64,000 bases of DNA from assembly GCA_035468985.1 (NCBI GenBank), contig DATISF010000032.1, positions 24,116 to 88,115 of the forward strand, read 5' to 3'. Numbering within the stretch: the stretch's first letter is position 1; each line of letters starts with the position of its first letter. Below, piece by piece: positions 7,136 to 16,164 of the stretch. Position numbers and translations under genes: made by a program. The stretch is from DASVHS01 sp035468985. GTDB taxonomy: Bacteria; Acidobacteriota; Thermoanaerobaculia; Gp7-AA8. The notes below the pieces were generated by a model, which ran no database searches, was not told the origin of the DNA, and saw only the letters and a list, made by a program, of their open reading frames with translations.

Positions 7136-9034
7136 CTAACGGCCCTCGAGCTGCCGGATCAGGGCGTCCAGATTTCCCTCGTTCTGCGGCAGCCTCAGGA
7201 TGCCGGTCACGTAGCGGTTGGCGCGCGCGGCATCGATCTTCTTCGCCTTCCGCAGTTCCGCGGCCCCTTCGGCGTTGCGTGCCGCCTGGGCCAGGCCGAT
7301 TCCGAGGTAGACGTGGGGCTCGACGGAGGTGGGGTCGAGGGCCACGGCCCTTCGATACTCGGCGATCGCGGCGTCGAACTGACGCTTCTGCGAGAGCGCC
7401 ACAGCGGAGTCGATCAGGCGGTCGACCTCCGACTCCCGCGGTTGCTGCCGCGGCGCGACCGGCGCAGCGGTGGCCTTCATCGACTGCACGAGCGCGAGAT
7501 TGCGCTGCGCGTTGCCGGCATTCGGATCGATGCGCAGCGCGGCCTGATACTCGGCGCCCGCATCGTCGACCAGCTTTGCCTTCGCCGCCGGATCGCCGGC
7601 GGCTTTCGCCTTTTCGAGCAACGCCGTGCCGATGCCGACGTGCGCCTGCGCGTAAAGATCGGGCTTTGGTGCGTCGGGCGTCGCGCGCAGCGCCGCTTCC
7701 GTCAGATCGATCGCCCGCCGCAGATGATCGATGGCGCGATCGGGATCATTCGTCTCGTAGATCTGGCCGAGGGTGTATTCGGCGATCGGATTCGGCCCGG
7801 TCACGCCGATCGTGTGCGTGAAGAGCGTCTCGGTGTCTTTCCAGTAGCTCGTCTGAATGAACGCGAGCACGGCGAGAATCGTGACGGCCGCGCATCCCGC
7901 CGCGACCGCAACGCGGGCCGGGAGAAGATCGGCAACGCCCCACACGATGGCGATGAACAAGCCGATCGCCGGAAAGTACGTGTAGCGGTCCGCCATCGAC
8001 GCCGCGCCGATCTGGACGATCCCGATCACCGGCACGAGCGTTCCGATGAACCAGAGCCAGCCGACGATGAGATAGGGCGCGCGTTTACGAAGGAACCACG
8101 CCGTGATCGTGATCGCCAGAAGAAGGACGAACGCGAGCGCCGCGGCCGATGGACTCACCGCGGTCAGAGGATAGATGGGCGCGAGTCGCGCGGGCCACAG
8201 CAGCTTGCCGATGTAGGACGTGTACGCGACGAGCGAGTTGGCGATGCGCGTGCCGAGCGGTAGCACGGCCGTGGTCTGCAACGCGTTCAGGTTTCGCTGG
8301 CCGGCCACGGCGAGGAACACGCCTCCCGCGGCGATGGCGAAGAGGTGGATCTTCTCGAGGATCGCCGGCTTCCTCCGCAACGGCCAGTCGTCGACCAGAA
8401 GGAAGAGGAACGGCAGCGTGACGAGCATCTGCTTCGACAGAAGACTGGCCACGAACGCGATCGCCACCATTACATCGCGCCTCACACTCCTCGGCATCGC
8501 GTAGAAGAGCAGCGCGATCATCCCGAACAGCGTGCTGAGCGTGTCTTTCCGCTCCGACACCCAGGCCACCGATTCGACATGCATGGGATGGATCGCGAAC
8601 AGCGCCGCCACGAATGCGCTGGGCAGCGGCGCCGCCGTCATCCGGCTGAGTGCGAAGAAAAGCAGACAGCTGCTGAGGACGTGCAGCAGCAGCGCGGTTG
8701 CGAGATGCCCGCCGGCGTTGAGGCCCCAAAGCGAGACGTCCGTCATATGCGACAGCCACACGAGCGGGTAGTAGCCGAGCTCGGATGACGTCAACGCCCA
8801 GCGAATCGAGTCGCCGGTCAGGCCCTCCCGAACGTGAGCGTTTTCAGTGACGAACAGCCCGTCGTCGTACGTGATGAAGTGATGAGTGACGATCTGCCCA
8901 AAGACGACAACGGTGAGGATGGCGATGGCGAACGCGTAGGGCCAGATCCGTGGAGCGGCGCGCTTCAGCGTGCCGTCCGGCTCCGGCGGGCTGAAGCCCG
9001 CCGCTCCACGCTTCTCTCTCGATTTCCTTCCCAA
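7136..9034 (-). CDS. TMTC-like polytopic membrane protein with C-terminal TPR repeats
   Basis: A 632-aa protein. The N-terminal half is multi-spanning and carries the TMTC/O-mannosyltransferase-like signature: YDDGLF and ENAHVREGLT near residues 55-75, PLVWLSHMTDVSLWGLNAG near 90-110, and HPMHVESVAWVSERKDTLS near 150. The C-terminal part (from about 400) holds TPR units. Such proteins are thought to act as lipid-linked-sugar glycosyltransferases whose TPR domain engages substrates. The N-terminal cytoplasmic tail (about residues 9-28) is encoded by a palindromic repeat (8949-9010), so the natural start could lie downstream. Confidence 0.75.
   Translation of the reverse strand: MGRKSREKRGAAGFSPPEPDGTLKRAAPRIWPYAFAIAILTVVVFGQIVTHHFITYDDGLFVTENAHVREGLTGDSIRWALTSSELGYYPLVWLSHMTDVSLWGLNAGGHLATALLLHVLSSCLLFFALSRMTAAPLPSAFVAALFAIHPMHVESVAWVSERKDTLSTLFGMIALLFYAMPRSVRRDVMVAIAFVASLLSKQMLVTLPFLFLLVDDWPLRRKPAILEKIHLFAIAAGGVFLAVAGQRNLNALQTTAVLPLGTRIANSLVAYTSYIGKLLWPARLAPIYPLTAVSPSAAALAFVLLLAITITAWFLRKRAPYLIVGWLWFIGTLVPVIGIVQIGAASMADRYTYFPAIGLFIAIVWGVADLLPARVAVAAGCAAVTILAVLAFIQTSYWKDTETLFTHTIGVTGPNPIAEYTLGQIYETNDPDRAIDHLRRAIDLTEAALRATPDAPKPDLYAQAHVGIGTALLEKAKAAGDPAAKAKLVDDAGAEYQAALRIDPNAGNAQRNLALVQSMKATAAPVAPRQQPRESEVDRLIDSAVALSQKRQFDAAIAEYRRAVALDPTSVEPHVYLGIGLAQAARNAEGAAELRKAKKIDAARANRYVTGILRLPQNEGNLDALIRQLEGR
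8949..9010. repeat. GGAGCGG palindrome, complete copy at the 5' end of a CDS
   Basis: Outer arms CGTGGAGCGG and CCGCTCCACG are perfect 10-mers. Inside are a GCGC-TTCA-GCGT hairpin and GCGGGCTgaAGCCCGC. It encodes the N-terminal tail of the TMTC-like protein. Confidence 0.75.
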
Positions 9035-9046
9035 AGCGCGCGCATT

Positions 9047-10411
9047 TTACGGGAGCGGACGGTAGAGGAAGTACTTCTCGTCGTCGATCCGGAAAATGTG
9101 TTGCCGCGTCGCGTACAGCAGCACGTACCCGCGCTTCGCAGGCGCCGGCATCGCGTTGTTGAGCAGCAGCAGCCACGGCTTCTTCTGTGCGGTGAAAAAA
9201 CGGCGCGCGCTGATCTGCGCTTCGTCGTACGAAACCGTTCCGGCGTAGCGGAGGTGCCGGTCCCACTGCAGGTACGTGCCGTACTCGCCGAGGCCGGCGT
9301 ACCAGAACTGTTTGCCGGGGAGGTAAGGGAGGACCGCCTCCGCTTCGTACGGCTTGTGGGCGGCGATCTCGTATCGGTCGAGATGGTGATCGCGGATGTA
9401 CTGCCCCATCTCCTTCGACCCGGAGAACGCAAAGGCGACCTCCTGAATCTCGATGGGAATGGCCAGCAGCGCGGAGACCATGAGCATCACGTTCAGCGCG
9501 ATCAGGAGGAAGCGCGCGTTTTCGATCGGATCCGCGATCCATAGCGCGGCGACGACGAGAATCAGAAGAATGCCCGCGTGCCGGAAACCGCCGAACCAGA
9601 CCCGCCAGTAGAGTACGGCGAAGAACGCCAGCGGCAGAAAGATGAGAAACAGCGCGTCGCGGCGATGCCGCAGCACGATCACGACCGCGATGAGAAAGAA
9701 GATACCGATCGCACACGCGGCGTACAGCGGCACGGTCGGCAGAAACGACTGCCCGATCGTGAACATCAGCGCTTCGTCGTCGCGGTTGCGGATGAGGTGC
9801 GGAAAGGCGGCGTCCGCCGGAATCCGCAGCTGAAGGAACGCGAGAAACGCGCCGCCGGCCATGATGGCGATCGCGGCCGGTCTTCGCGGGCGGTCCAGAA
9901 CGAACAGAAGAGCGAGCGTGGCGGCGATGATCGCGGCGTGGACGTTCGCGTTGAACATCAGCGCGATGACGATCGCGTACGCGATCGGCCGCTCGCGCCG
10001 CCGCGTATAAAGCGCGGCAGCGATGAAGAGCAGCAGATTCGTGAGCACGTAACTGCGCGCGATCACCGAGTATTCGTAGATGGGGTAGTACGAGGCGAGG
10101 AACAGCGCCTTCGTCAGGCGTGAGAACGGCGCGCAAAACAGGAGCACGGCCGCGGCAGACCAGGCCAGCAGGAGGTGGAGCAGCGTCTGCGAGAAGTAGG
10201 GCAGTTGCATCCACGCCAGCGGTTTGAGCAGCACGTACCAGAGCGCCGGAGTGCCGGCATATCGCGTCCAGTGGAAGATTTCCGGGAGCGAGGCGTGGTG
10301 GACGAGCAGCCAGGAGTCGGCCTCGTCGCGCCACGGCTCGTGATGGATCGCCAGGTACAGCGTCGCCGCGGCGTAGAGAACGAGAAGGGCGATCGCGAAC
10401 CGGCGCGTCAT
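9047..10411 (-). CDS. GT-C-like membrane protein, tandem paralogue 1
   Basis: A 454-aa polytopic membrane protein. After helix 1, HHEPWRDEADSWLL (about residues 26-39) supplies acidic residues in the first outer loop, a position typical of GT-C glycosyltransferases. About nine further helices follow, then a short soluble C-terminus with FAFSGSKEM and YLPGKQFWYAGLGEYGTYLQWD. It is collinear and clearly homologous with the next upstream gene (10408-11814), with which it overlaps by 4 bp (ATGA). The frame is open further upstream, but that extension only shadows the paralogue. Sugar and acceptor unknown. Confidence 0.65.
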   Translation of the reverse strand: MTRRFAIALLVLYAAATLYLAIHHEPWRDEADSWLLVHHASLPEIFHWTRYAGTPALWYVLLKPLAWMQLPYFSQTLLHLLLAWSAAAVLLFCAPFSRLTKALFLASYYPIYEYSVIARSYVLTNLLLFIAAALYTRRRERPIAYAIVIALMFNANVHAAIIAATLALLFVLDRPRRPAAIAIMAGGAFLAFLQLRIPADAAFPHLIRNRDDEALMFTIGQSFLPTVPLYAACAIGIFFLIAVVIVLRHRRDALFLIFLPLAFFAVLYWRVWFGGFRHAGILLILVVAALWIADPIENARFLLIALNVMLMVSALLAIPIEIQEVAFAFSGSKEMGQYIRDHHLDRYEIAAHKPYEAEAVLPYLPGKQFWYAGLGEYGTYLQWDRHLRYAGTVSYDEAQISARRFFTAQKKPWLLLLNNAMPAPAKRGYVLLYATRQHIFRIDDEKYFLYRPLP

Positions 10412-11814
10412 TGCGGCTCGTATAGCCAGTACCGCTCGTCGAGGTGCCGGAAGACGGGCACGCTCGTCGCGTGAATCAGGCGGAATCCACGGCGTTCCGG
10501 CTGCGGCATCGGCGTATCGAGCAGAAGGAGCCATTTCCTGCCGCGAAAATGACGGCGCGCGCGATCGACCGCCAGCTCGTACGGCATGCGCGCTCCCAGT
10601 CCCTGCGCCGCGTCCCACTTCAGGAACGTGCCGTAATCGCCGAGACCGATGTACCAGAACTTCCTTCCCGGCAGATACGGCAGCACCGCCTCGGACGCGT
10701 AGATGTTGTGCGCGGCGATGTCGTAGTCGTCGAAACGATGATCGATGAACGAAGCCATGTCCTTCGATCCCGAGAACGCGAAGCGCATGTCGAGGCTCGC
10801 ATTCTGAAACGCATACACCGCGGAGCCGAGGAGCGTGAGGTTGAGGAGGATCGCGGCGGCGCGGGTGAAGTTGGTGAGCGGTACATCCGACGCCAGCCAA
10901 AGCGCGGCGACGATCACGATCAGGAAGAGTCCCGCGTGCCGCAAGCCGCCAAACCAGATAACGGTGTAGACCGTCGCCAGGCCGATGAGCGTCTCGGAAA
11001 GAAACAGCAGGGCACCGCGATGACGGCGGACGGCAACGATGACCATGGCGATCAGTACGAATCCGAGGGGGACGGCAATCTGCGGTGGGAACGGACCGGG
11101 GAGGAATCCGTCGGCCACGGCCATCGGAACGGCGTAGAGATTGACGGCACGCAGCACGGCCGGATTTCCTGAGCCCGTTCCCGGTCGGAGCTGGAGGTAG
11201 GCGGCCAGCGCGCCGATGAGCATCACCGCGAGCGGTGCGATCATCGTCCGGTTTCGCGGACTGATCGCCAGGAAGACCACGAGCAGCGCCGCGGCGAGGA
11301 TTCCGCCGTGCACGTTCGTGTTGAAGAGCAGAGCGACGGCAACAGCGAACGCGATCGGGCGCCGGAATGTCGCCAGGGCAACGAAGAGCAACAGGATCGT
11401 GAGCGAATAGCTCCGTGCCACGATCGAGTACTCGTACGCGAAGTAATACGAGGCGAGCAGGAGGAGCTTCGTCAGCCTCGTGAGCGGAGCAAAGAAGAGG
11501 AGAACCGCGGCGGCCGCCCACGAGATCGCCAGGTTGAGCAGTGTCTGCGCGATGTACGGCAGGTGCAACCACGCCAGCGGCTTGAGAACGAGGTACCAGA
11601 GCGCAGGGGTGCCGGCGTCGTGAGTCCACGCCAGGATGTACGGGATCGAGGCACGGTTGACAAGAAGCCATGAGTCGGCCTCGTCGCGCCACGGCTCGTG
11701 ATGCAGGCCGACGTACAGCGTCGCGCCCGCGTAGGCGAGGAGCAGGAGCAGGCCGAGCGTCGCCGGTATCCGCTGCTGCGTGGTCAGCCGGAGCGGGCTC
11801 CACTCGTCGCGCAT
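10408..11814 (-). CDS. GT-C-like membrane protein, tandem paralogue 2
   Basis: A 468-aa polytopic membrane protein that aligns with its downstream neighbour over its whole length. Shared blocks include HHEPWRDEADSWLLV, GTPALWY-LKPLAW, FAFSGSKDM and YLPGRKFWYIGLGDYGTF. The conserved acidic pair after helix 1 suggests a GT-C catalytic loop. The 4-bp overlap with the paralogue indicates a recent tandem duplication kept as one operon; the pair may act together or on different acceptors. No named family recognised. Confidence 0.65.
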   Translation of the reverse strand: MRDEWSPLRLTTQQRIPATLGLLLLLAYAGATLYVGLHHEPWRDEADSWLLVNRASIPYILAWTHDAGTPALWYLVLKPLAWLHLPYIAQTLLNLAISWAAAAVLLFFAPLTRLTKLLLLASYYFAYEYSIVARSYSLTILLLFVALATFRRPIAFAVAVALLFNTNVHGGILAAALLVVFLAISPRNRTMIAPLAVMLIGALAAYLQLRPGTGSGNPAVLRAVNLYAVPMAVADGFLPGPFPPQIAVPLGFVLIAMVIVAVRRHRGALLFLSETLIGLATVYTVIWFGGLRHAGLFLIVIVAALWLASDVPLTNFTRAAAILLNLTLLGSAVYAFQNASLDMRFAFSGSKDMASFIDHRFDDYDIAAHNIYASEAVLPYLPGRKFWYIGLGDYGTFLKWDAAQGLGARMPYELAVDRARRHFRGRKWLLLLDTPMPQPERRGFRLIHATSVPVFRHLDERYWLYEPQ

Positions 11815-11834
11815 CGCGCGGTCAGTTTAAGGGA

Positions 11835-11894
11835 GTGGAGCGGCGCGCGTCTCGCCCGTCGGGAAGCGGCGGCCGGGGACGGCCGCCGCTCCAC
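11835..11894. repeat. GGAGCGG palindrome, complete intergenic copy
   Basis: GTGGAGCGGC (11835-11844) pairs with GCCGCTCCAC (11885-11894) and encloses a second stem, GGCGGCC/GGCCGCC (11868-11887). It fills the gap between the glycosyltransferase pair and the 3' end of the TonB receptor, where it could work as a transcription terminator or mRNA-stabilising hairpin. Confidence 0.75.
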
Positions 11895-11904
11895 AGAGGC
11901 AGGA

Positions 11905-14826
11905 TCAGTAGCTCAATCGGACGCCGAACTGGAATGTCCTGGGAACGGCGCCGGAGCGGAGGGAATTGAGAACGAGGAATCCGGTCGGGCCCGAGCGGAC
12001 GTCTCCGGACGGGTTCGCGTAGTTCGCGCGATTCGTCAGGTTGAACACTTCGCCGATCAAGCGCACTTCGCTGCCAGCAACCGTCATCCGGTACGCAGCG
12101 CGGCCGTCGACCTGGAAGAAGTCGGGACCGCGCGCGCCGTTGCGGCCGCCGCTGCTGTGAACGGTGATCGAGTTCCTTCCCGTGCCGCTGTAGCTGCCGG
12201 CCGGGAGCGGATCGAACAGCACGCCGTTCTGGTCGGGATCGAAACTCGTGTTCTGAATCGTCAACGGGTCGCCGGACACATAGCGCGTCACCGTGGCCAG
12301 CTCGAGGTGGCCGCCGGTGTGGGGAACGCGTCCCGATGCGCTGAGCACGAAGTTGTGCGGGCGGTCGAAATCGGTCGGCCCTTCGTTCGCGTTCAGGCGC
12401 AAATCGTCGAGGTACTGGAAGTTGCTGGTGGGAATGCCGTTGCCGGACGTGTTCCCGCGCGACTTCGAGTACGTGTAGGAGATGCGGTACAGGAAGTTCT
12501 GACCGAGGTGATGGTCGACCTGGAACTCGGCGGCGTTGTACGTCGTCTCCCCGGTGTTGCCGCGCACGAGGACCGAACCGGTGAAGTTCTTGTTCACGCG
12601 AGTGACTGGATCGGTGCGGCCGGTTCCCGACCGCGTCCCGGGGTTGTACTCGCGCGACATGAACTGGTCCTGCCCGCTCGCGTGGATGAAATCAACGCTG
12701 AGGGCGAGGCCGGTGGTGATCTGGCGCGAGGCTCCGACCGAGAACTGATCCGTATACGGAATCACGCGATCCGGACTGTCGAGGATGACCGTGCCGGTGT
12801 TCTTGATTCGTGATCCCGGTGGGAAGCGCTGTGCGAGCAGCGCACGATCGACGATCGGACCGTTCGCGAGGAACGGATCGGTCGGACGCTGGCCCTTCGA
12901 CGGACCGGGATCGGCCGCGCTCGTGGGAAGCGTCGTGACGAATGAATTCGAGAAAACGCCGCCGGTCACCGCGCCCTGGACCAGTTCGAGGTGGGTCTTG
13001 TCGTAGAAGCGGCCGTAGCCGGCGCGCAGCACAGTGTTGGTCTTCGGGTCGACGTTGTACGTGAAGCCGAGGCGCGGGGAGATGTTGTTTTTGTCGGTGG
13101 GATAGTCGTTGGGATTGGTGAACAGAGGATTGTCGGCCTCGTTGATCGGCAGTTTCTCGAGGTCATACCGCAGGCCGAGGCTGACCGTGGCGCGGTCGCT
13201 GACGGACCATTTGTCCTGGGCGAACACGCCGTAGTACTTCACGGCCAGATTCAGCTGGCTGGCGCCCGGAACGCGGATGGAGAAACGCTCCGGATAGGTG
13301 CTGAAGTCGTTCGGGTCGAACGGCTTGTTCGTGCGGAACGTGAACGTGCCGTTCATGTTGTCCTGGGCCGTCGAGCTCTCGGCGAGACGGGCCACCTGGA
13401 AGCCGACCCGGATGTCGTGATTGCTGACGTACGAGTTGAACGTGTCGTCGATGTAGTAGGCGTTGTTGATGCGGGCCTGGGCCACCGCGCTCTGCTGATC
13501 CTCGAAGTTCAGGAAGACGAGCGTCGGCTTGAGGAGATCCTGCTGCCGGCCGTTGCCGTTGAATCCGGGGTTGGCGAAGGCGACGTTCTCCTGGGTCCAG
13601 GTGAGACGGACGGTGTTGAGCTTGGAGTTGCCGAACAGGCTGCTCCACGTACCGACCGCGGTCTGGTCGACGTCGGATTCCTCGCGCGAGGCGTTGAGCG
13701 TCACCGGCACCGTTCCGTTGAGCGTGGCGTCGGGAATGATCTGGTTCTTTTGAGGCGACGACTCGCGGAGCCACCGGATCGCGCCCGACTCGCTGGCGTT
13801 GAGCTGCCCGTCGAACCGGATCATGGTGTTCCAGACGTCATCGGTGGTCGTCGGCGTGGCGTTGAACTCGGGCCGCGCCGGGATGTTGATCGCCGTCGCG
13901 CGCTTGTTGTAGACGCGCTCGAGGTTCGCGAAGAAGTGGAGCCGGTCCCGGACGATCGGTCCGCCGATGTTGCCGCCCCACTGCACGAAGTTCGTGTCGG
14001 GCTTCTGACCGTTGCGCTGCTTGGTGAAGAAGTCCTTCTCGGTGTACGACGCGTCCTGAAGAAACCCGAACGCAACGCCCTTGAACTGGTTCGTGCCCTG
14101 CTTGGTCACCGCGTTGATGACCGCGCCGGTCGTGCGGCCGAACTCGGCGTCGTACTGGCCGGTGAGGACCTGGAACTCCTGGATCGACTCGATCGGAGTG
14201 CGGGCCTGGGTTCCGGCACGCTGGCCGATGACGTCGTCGTTGTTGTTGCCGCCGTCGACCATGTAATTGTTGTTACGGCTGTCCTGACCGTTCACCGAAA
14301 CGGCATCGGCGCCGAACGACTCGGTGCTGATGTTCGCCACGACGCCGGGCAGGAGTGCCACGAAGCCGATGAAGTTGCGGTTCACCGACGGCAGCTCGAC
14401 CAGCTCCTTGCTGGTGATGTTGCCGCCGACCTCTTTCGAGGTGACGTCGATCATCGGCGCCGCCGCGGTCACCGTCAGCTCCTCGGCCACCGCACCGAGC
14501 TGCATTTTGACGTCGACCTTCGCGGTCTTCCCGATCTCCAGCCGCAGATCGTGATGGCGGAAGGTGTTGAACCCCGACAGCTCACCGGACAGCTCATACG
14601 ATCCCGGGGTGAGACCGCTGATGAAGTAGACGCCGTCCTTGTCCGAGACGGTCTGTCGGAACATTCCGGTCTGCTCGTTCTTGACCATCACGGACACGCC
14701 CGGAAGAGCGTTTCCCTGGGGATCGAGAACGCGACCTTTGATTTCTGTGGTGCCCTGCTGCGCGGCGGCGGGAAATGCGATGGCCGCGAGCAGACCTATG
14801 ACGATGAGGAGACGACGAACGAACAT
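11905..14826 (-). CDS. TonB-dependent receptor, Oar-like, with carboxypeptidase-regulatory N-terminal domain
   Basis: A 973-aa outer-membrane protein. A signal peptide (about 1-22, ending PAAAQ) is followed by a carboxypeptidase regulatory-like domain (about 25-110, KGRVLDPQGNALPGVSV), a plug domain (about 120-240; VDGGNNND, GQYDAEFGRTTGAVINAVTKQG) and a long beta-barrel ending in an aromatic residue (FGVRLSY). This architecture is abundant in Acidobacteriota and Oar proteins; it imports a large ligand using TonB energy. Substrate cannot be told. Start ATG 14826 has a strong AGGAGG ribosome site. It is divergent from the ribosomal superoperon. Confidence 0.9.
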   Translation of the reverse strand: MFVRRLLIVIGLLAAIAFPAAAQQGTTEIKGRVLDPQGNALPGVSVMVKNEQTGMFRQTVSDKDGVYFISGLTPGSYELSGELSGFNTFRHHDLRLEIGKTAKVDVKMQLGAVAEELTVTAAAPMIDVTSKEVGGNITSKELVELPSVNRNFIGFVALLPGVVANISTESFGADAVSVNGQDSRNNNYMVDGGNNNDDVIGQRAGTQARTPIESIQEFQVLTGQYDAEFGRTTGAVINAVTKQGTNQFKGVAFGFLQDASYTEKDFFTKQRNGQKPDTNFVQWGGNIGGPIVRDRLHFFANLERVYNKRATAINIPARPEFNATPTTTDDVWNTMIRFDGQLNASESGAIRWLRESSPQKNQIIPDATLNGTVPVTLNASREESDVDQTAVGTWSSLFGNSKLNTVRLTWTQENVAFANPGFNGNGRQQDLLKPTLVFLNFEDQQSAVAQARINNAYYIDDTFNSYVSNHDIRVGFQVARLAESSTAQDNMNGTFTFRTNKPFDPNDFSTYPERFSIRVPGASQLNLAVKYYGVFAQDKWSVSDRATVSLGLRYDLEKLPINEADNPLFTNPNDYPTDKNNISPRLGFTYNVDPKTNTVLRAGYGRFYDKTHLELVQGAVTGGVFSNSFVTTLPTSAADPGPSKGQRPTDPFLANGPIVDRALLAQRFPPGSRIKNTGTVILDSPDRVIPYTDQFSVGASRQITTGLALSVDFIHASGQDQFMSREYNPGTRSGTGRTDPVTRVNKNFTGSVLVRGNTGETTYNAAEFQVDHHLGQNFLYRISYTYSKSRGNTSGNGIPTSNFQYLDDLRLNANEGPTDFDRPHNFVLSASGRVPHTGGHLELATVTRYVSGDPLTIQNTSFDPDQNGVLFDPLPAGSYSGTGRNSITVHSSGGRNGARGPDFFQVDGRAAYRMTVAGSEVRLIGEVFNLTNRANYANPSGDVRSGPTGFLVLNSLRSGAVPRTFQFGVRLSY

Positions 14827-14899
14827 TTGTTGCTTCCTCCTAACAGGCCAGAAAAGGTTGTGCCGGGGGCTGCGACTCTTTCACAAATCGGATATGGCG

Positions 14900-14929
14900 A
14901 ATCTATTCTTGTGACGGGGCTCACGTCAA
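14900..14929 (-). promoter_or_regulatory. Candidate sigma70 promoter for the TonB receptor
   Basis: On the minus strand, TTGACG (14929-14924) and TAGATT (14905-14900) are separated by 18 bp and lie about 75 bp upstream of the receptor start. Fair match to consensus; no operator seen. Confidence 0.4.
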
Positions 14930-15028
14930 TCAGCGAACGTGAAAATGGCTGGTTACGGAGGCCGTCCGAATGGAGCCATTTCCCTTCGGAATAAGCAGTT
15001 CCGGGCGGGCGTTGAGTCGGTTCCGGGC

Positions 15029-15057
15029 TTGACAAAAGCTTAGGTCCCGCCTAAAGT
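15029..15057 (+). promoter_or_regulatory. Near-consensus sigma70 promoter of the ribosomal superoperon
   Basis: TTGACA (15029-15034), a 17-bp spacer and TAAAGT (15052-15057) precede rpsL by about 63 bp. This is the only strong promoter-like signal I saw ahead of the 20-kb ribosomal block. A GC-rich stretch right after the -10 box could act as a growth-rate discriminator; this last point is inference. Confidence 0.7.
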
Positions 15058-15120
15058 GCGCGGGTTTTCCCTTCCGGGAAGTCTTTGTCGCTCCAGGTGT
15101 CTCAAGAGGATAGGTAAGGA

Positions 15121-15498
15121 ATGCCAACGATCAACCAACTCGTCAGCGCAGGCCGTGAAAAGGTCCGCTACAAGACCAAGAGCCCGGCCCTGCAGTCGAG
15201 CCCGCAGAAGCGTGGCGTCTGCACGCGCGTCTACACCTCCACTCCGAAGAAACCGAACTCGGCGCTCCGCAAGGTCGCCCGCGTCCGCCTGACGAATGGA
15301 ATCGAAGTGACGACCTACATCCCCGGCGTCGGCCACAACCTCCAGGAACACTCGATTGTTCTGATTCGTGGAGGCCGTGTGAAAGACCTGCCGGGCGTTC
15401 GCTACCACATCATCCGCGGCACCCTCGACACGGTCGGGGTGGCCAAGCGGATGCAGGGACGCTCGAAGTACGGAGCGAAGAGACCGAAGAAGAGCTAA
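15121..15498 (+). CDS. rpsL: 30S ribosomal protein S12
   Basis: A 125-aa protein of the decoding centre. The conserved TPKKPNSALRKVARVRL block (about residues 41-57) and RVKDLPGVRYHIIRG near 86-100 are intact; these are the positions of streptomycin-resistance mutations. It is the first gene of the str segment, 63 bp behind the TTGACA promoter, with AGGAT/GGTAAGGA spacing to ATG. Unlike many bacteria, rpoBC is not immediately upstream; a TonB receptor is. Confidence 0.97.
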   Translation: MPTINQLVSAGREKVRYKTKSPALQSSPQKRGVCTRVYTSTPKKPNSALRKVARVRLTNGIEVTTYIPGVGHNLQEHSIVLIRGGRVKDLPGVRYHIIRGTLDTVGVAKRMQGRSKYGAKRPKKS

Positions 15499-15504
15499 AC
15501 CAAG

Positions 15505-15975
15505 ATGCCACGACGCAGAGAAGTTCCGAAACGCGAGATTTTGCCGGACCCGGTCTACAACAGCCAGCTGGTGACCAAGTTCATCAACTCGCTGATGACG
15601 CAGGGGAAGAAGTCGGTTGCCGAGCGCGTGTTCTACGGCGCGCTGAAGAAGGTCGAGGATCGGGCCAAAGACGATCCGATCAAGCTCTTCAAGAAGGCGG
15701 TCGACAACGTCAAGCCGGCGCTCGAGGTCAAGAGCCGCCGCGTCGGTGGATCGAACTACCAGGTCCCCGTCGAGGTCCGTCCGGCCCGCCGCACGGCGCT
15801 GGCCATCCGCTGGCTGATCAGCTACGCCGTCGCGCGTGGCGAGAAGACCATGCAGGACAAGCTCGCCGGCGAGATCATGGATGCGGCCAACGGGCGCGGC
15901 AACGCGATCAAGAAGCGCGAAGACACGCACAAGATGGCGGAAGCCAACAAGGCCTTCGCTCATTATCGGTGGTAA
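15505..15975 (+). CDS. rpsG: 30S ribosomal protein S7
   Basis: A 156-aa protein that nucleates assembly of the 30S head and contacts the E site. MPRRREVPKREILPDPVY at the N-terminus and the C-terminal NRGNAIKKREDTHKMAEAN-like tail match the family at normal length. It follows rpsL by 6 bp. Confidence 0.97.
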   Translation: MPRRREVPKREILPDPVYNSQLVTKFINSLMTQGKKSVAERVFYGALKKVEDRAKDDPIKLFKKAVDNVKPALEVKSRRVGGSNYQVPVEVRPARRTALAIRWLISYAVARGEKTMQDKLAGEIMDAANGRGNAIKKREDTHKMAEANKAFAHYRW

Positions 15976-16123
15976 TTAGTAGTAAGTCTTAGCAGTAACG
16001 GTTCTTAGTAGCAGTTTTTATCCACGCTTTTCCGAAGCTCCGTCTCGACCGGATAACACAGCGCCTACTGGTTCTGCGGTTCCGGACCGAGCAACGGGAA
16101 ACGACAAAACGAACGATTTGTGT

Positions 16124-16143
16124 GTAGCGGCAGGAGCCGCTAC
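16124..16143. repeat. Short hairpin GTAGCGGC-AGGA-GCCGCTAC before fusA
   Basis: Perfect 8-bp arms flank an AGGA loop, 21 bp upstream of the fusA start, in a 189-bp gap after rpsG. The rest of the gap holds an AGTAGTAAGTCTTAGCAGTAA-like direct repeat (about 15978-16013) and no gene. The exposed AGGA loop could act as a ribosome-entry site, since fusA lacks an obvious Shine-Dalgarno; this is inference. Confidence 0.55.
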
Positions 16144-16164
16144 GCGTGTGAATTGAATTCAGTT

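Noticed and set aside
9047..11803. 918-aa extended version of the GT-C paralogue 1
   Set aside because: The extra N-terminal 460 codons only shadow paralogue 2. The conserved start MTRRFAIALL with ATGA overlap at 10408-10411 is far better.
12991..14994. 667-codon open frame antisense to the TonB receptor
   Set aside because: Composition is Val/Arg/Asp-rich shadow protein, and the opposite strand encodes a clear Oar-like receptor.
16120..16164. GTG start extending EF-G by 15 residues
   Set aside because: It would translate the GTAGCGGC hairpin, and EF-G proteins begin with the MPRQVPLEKTRNIG-like segment.
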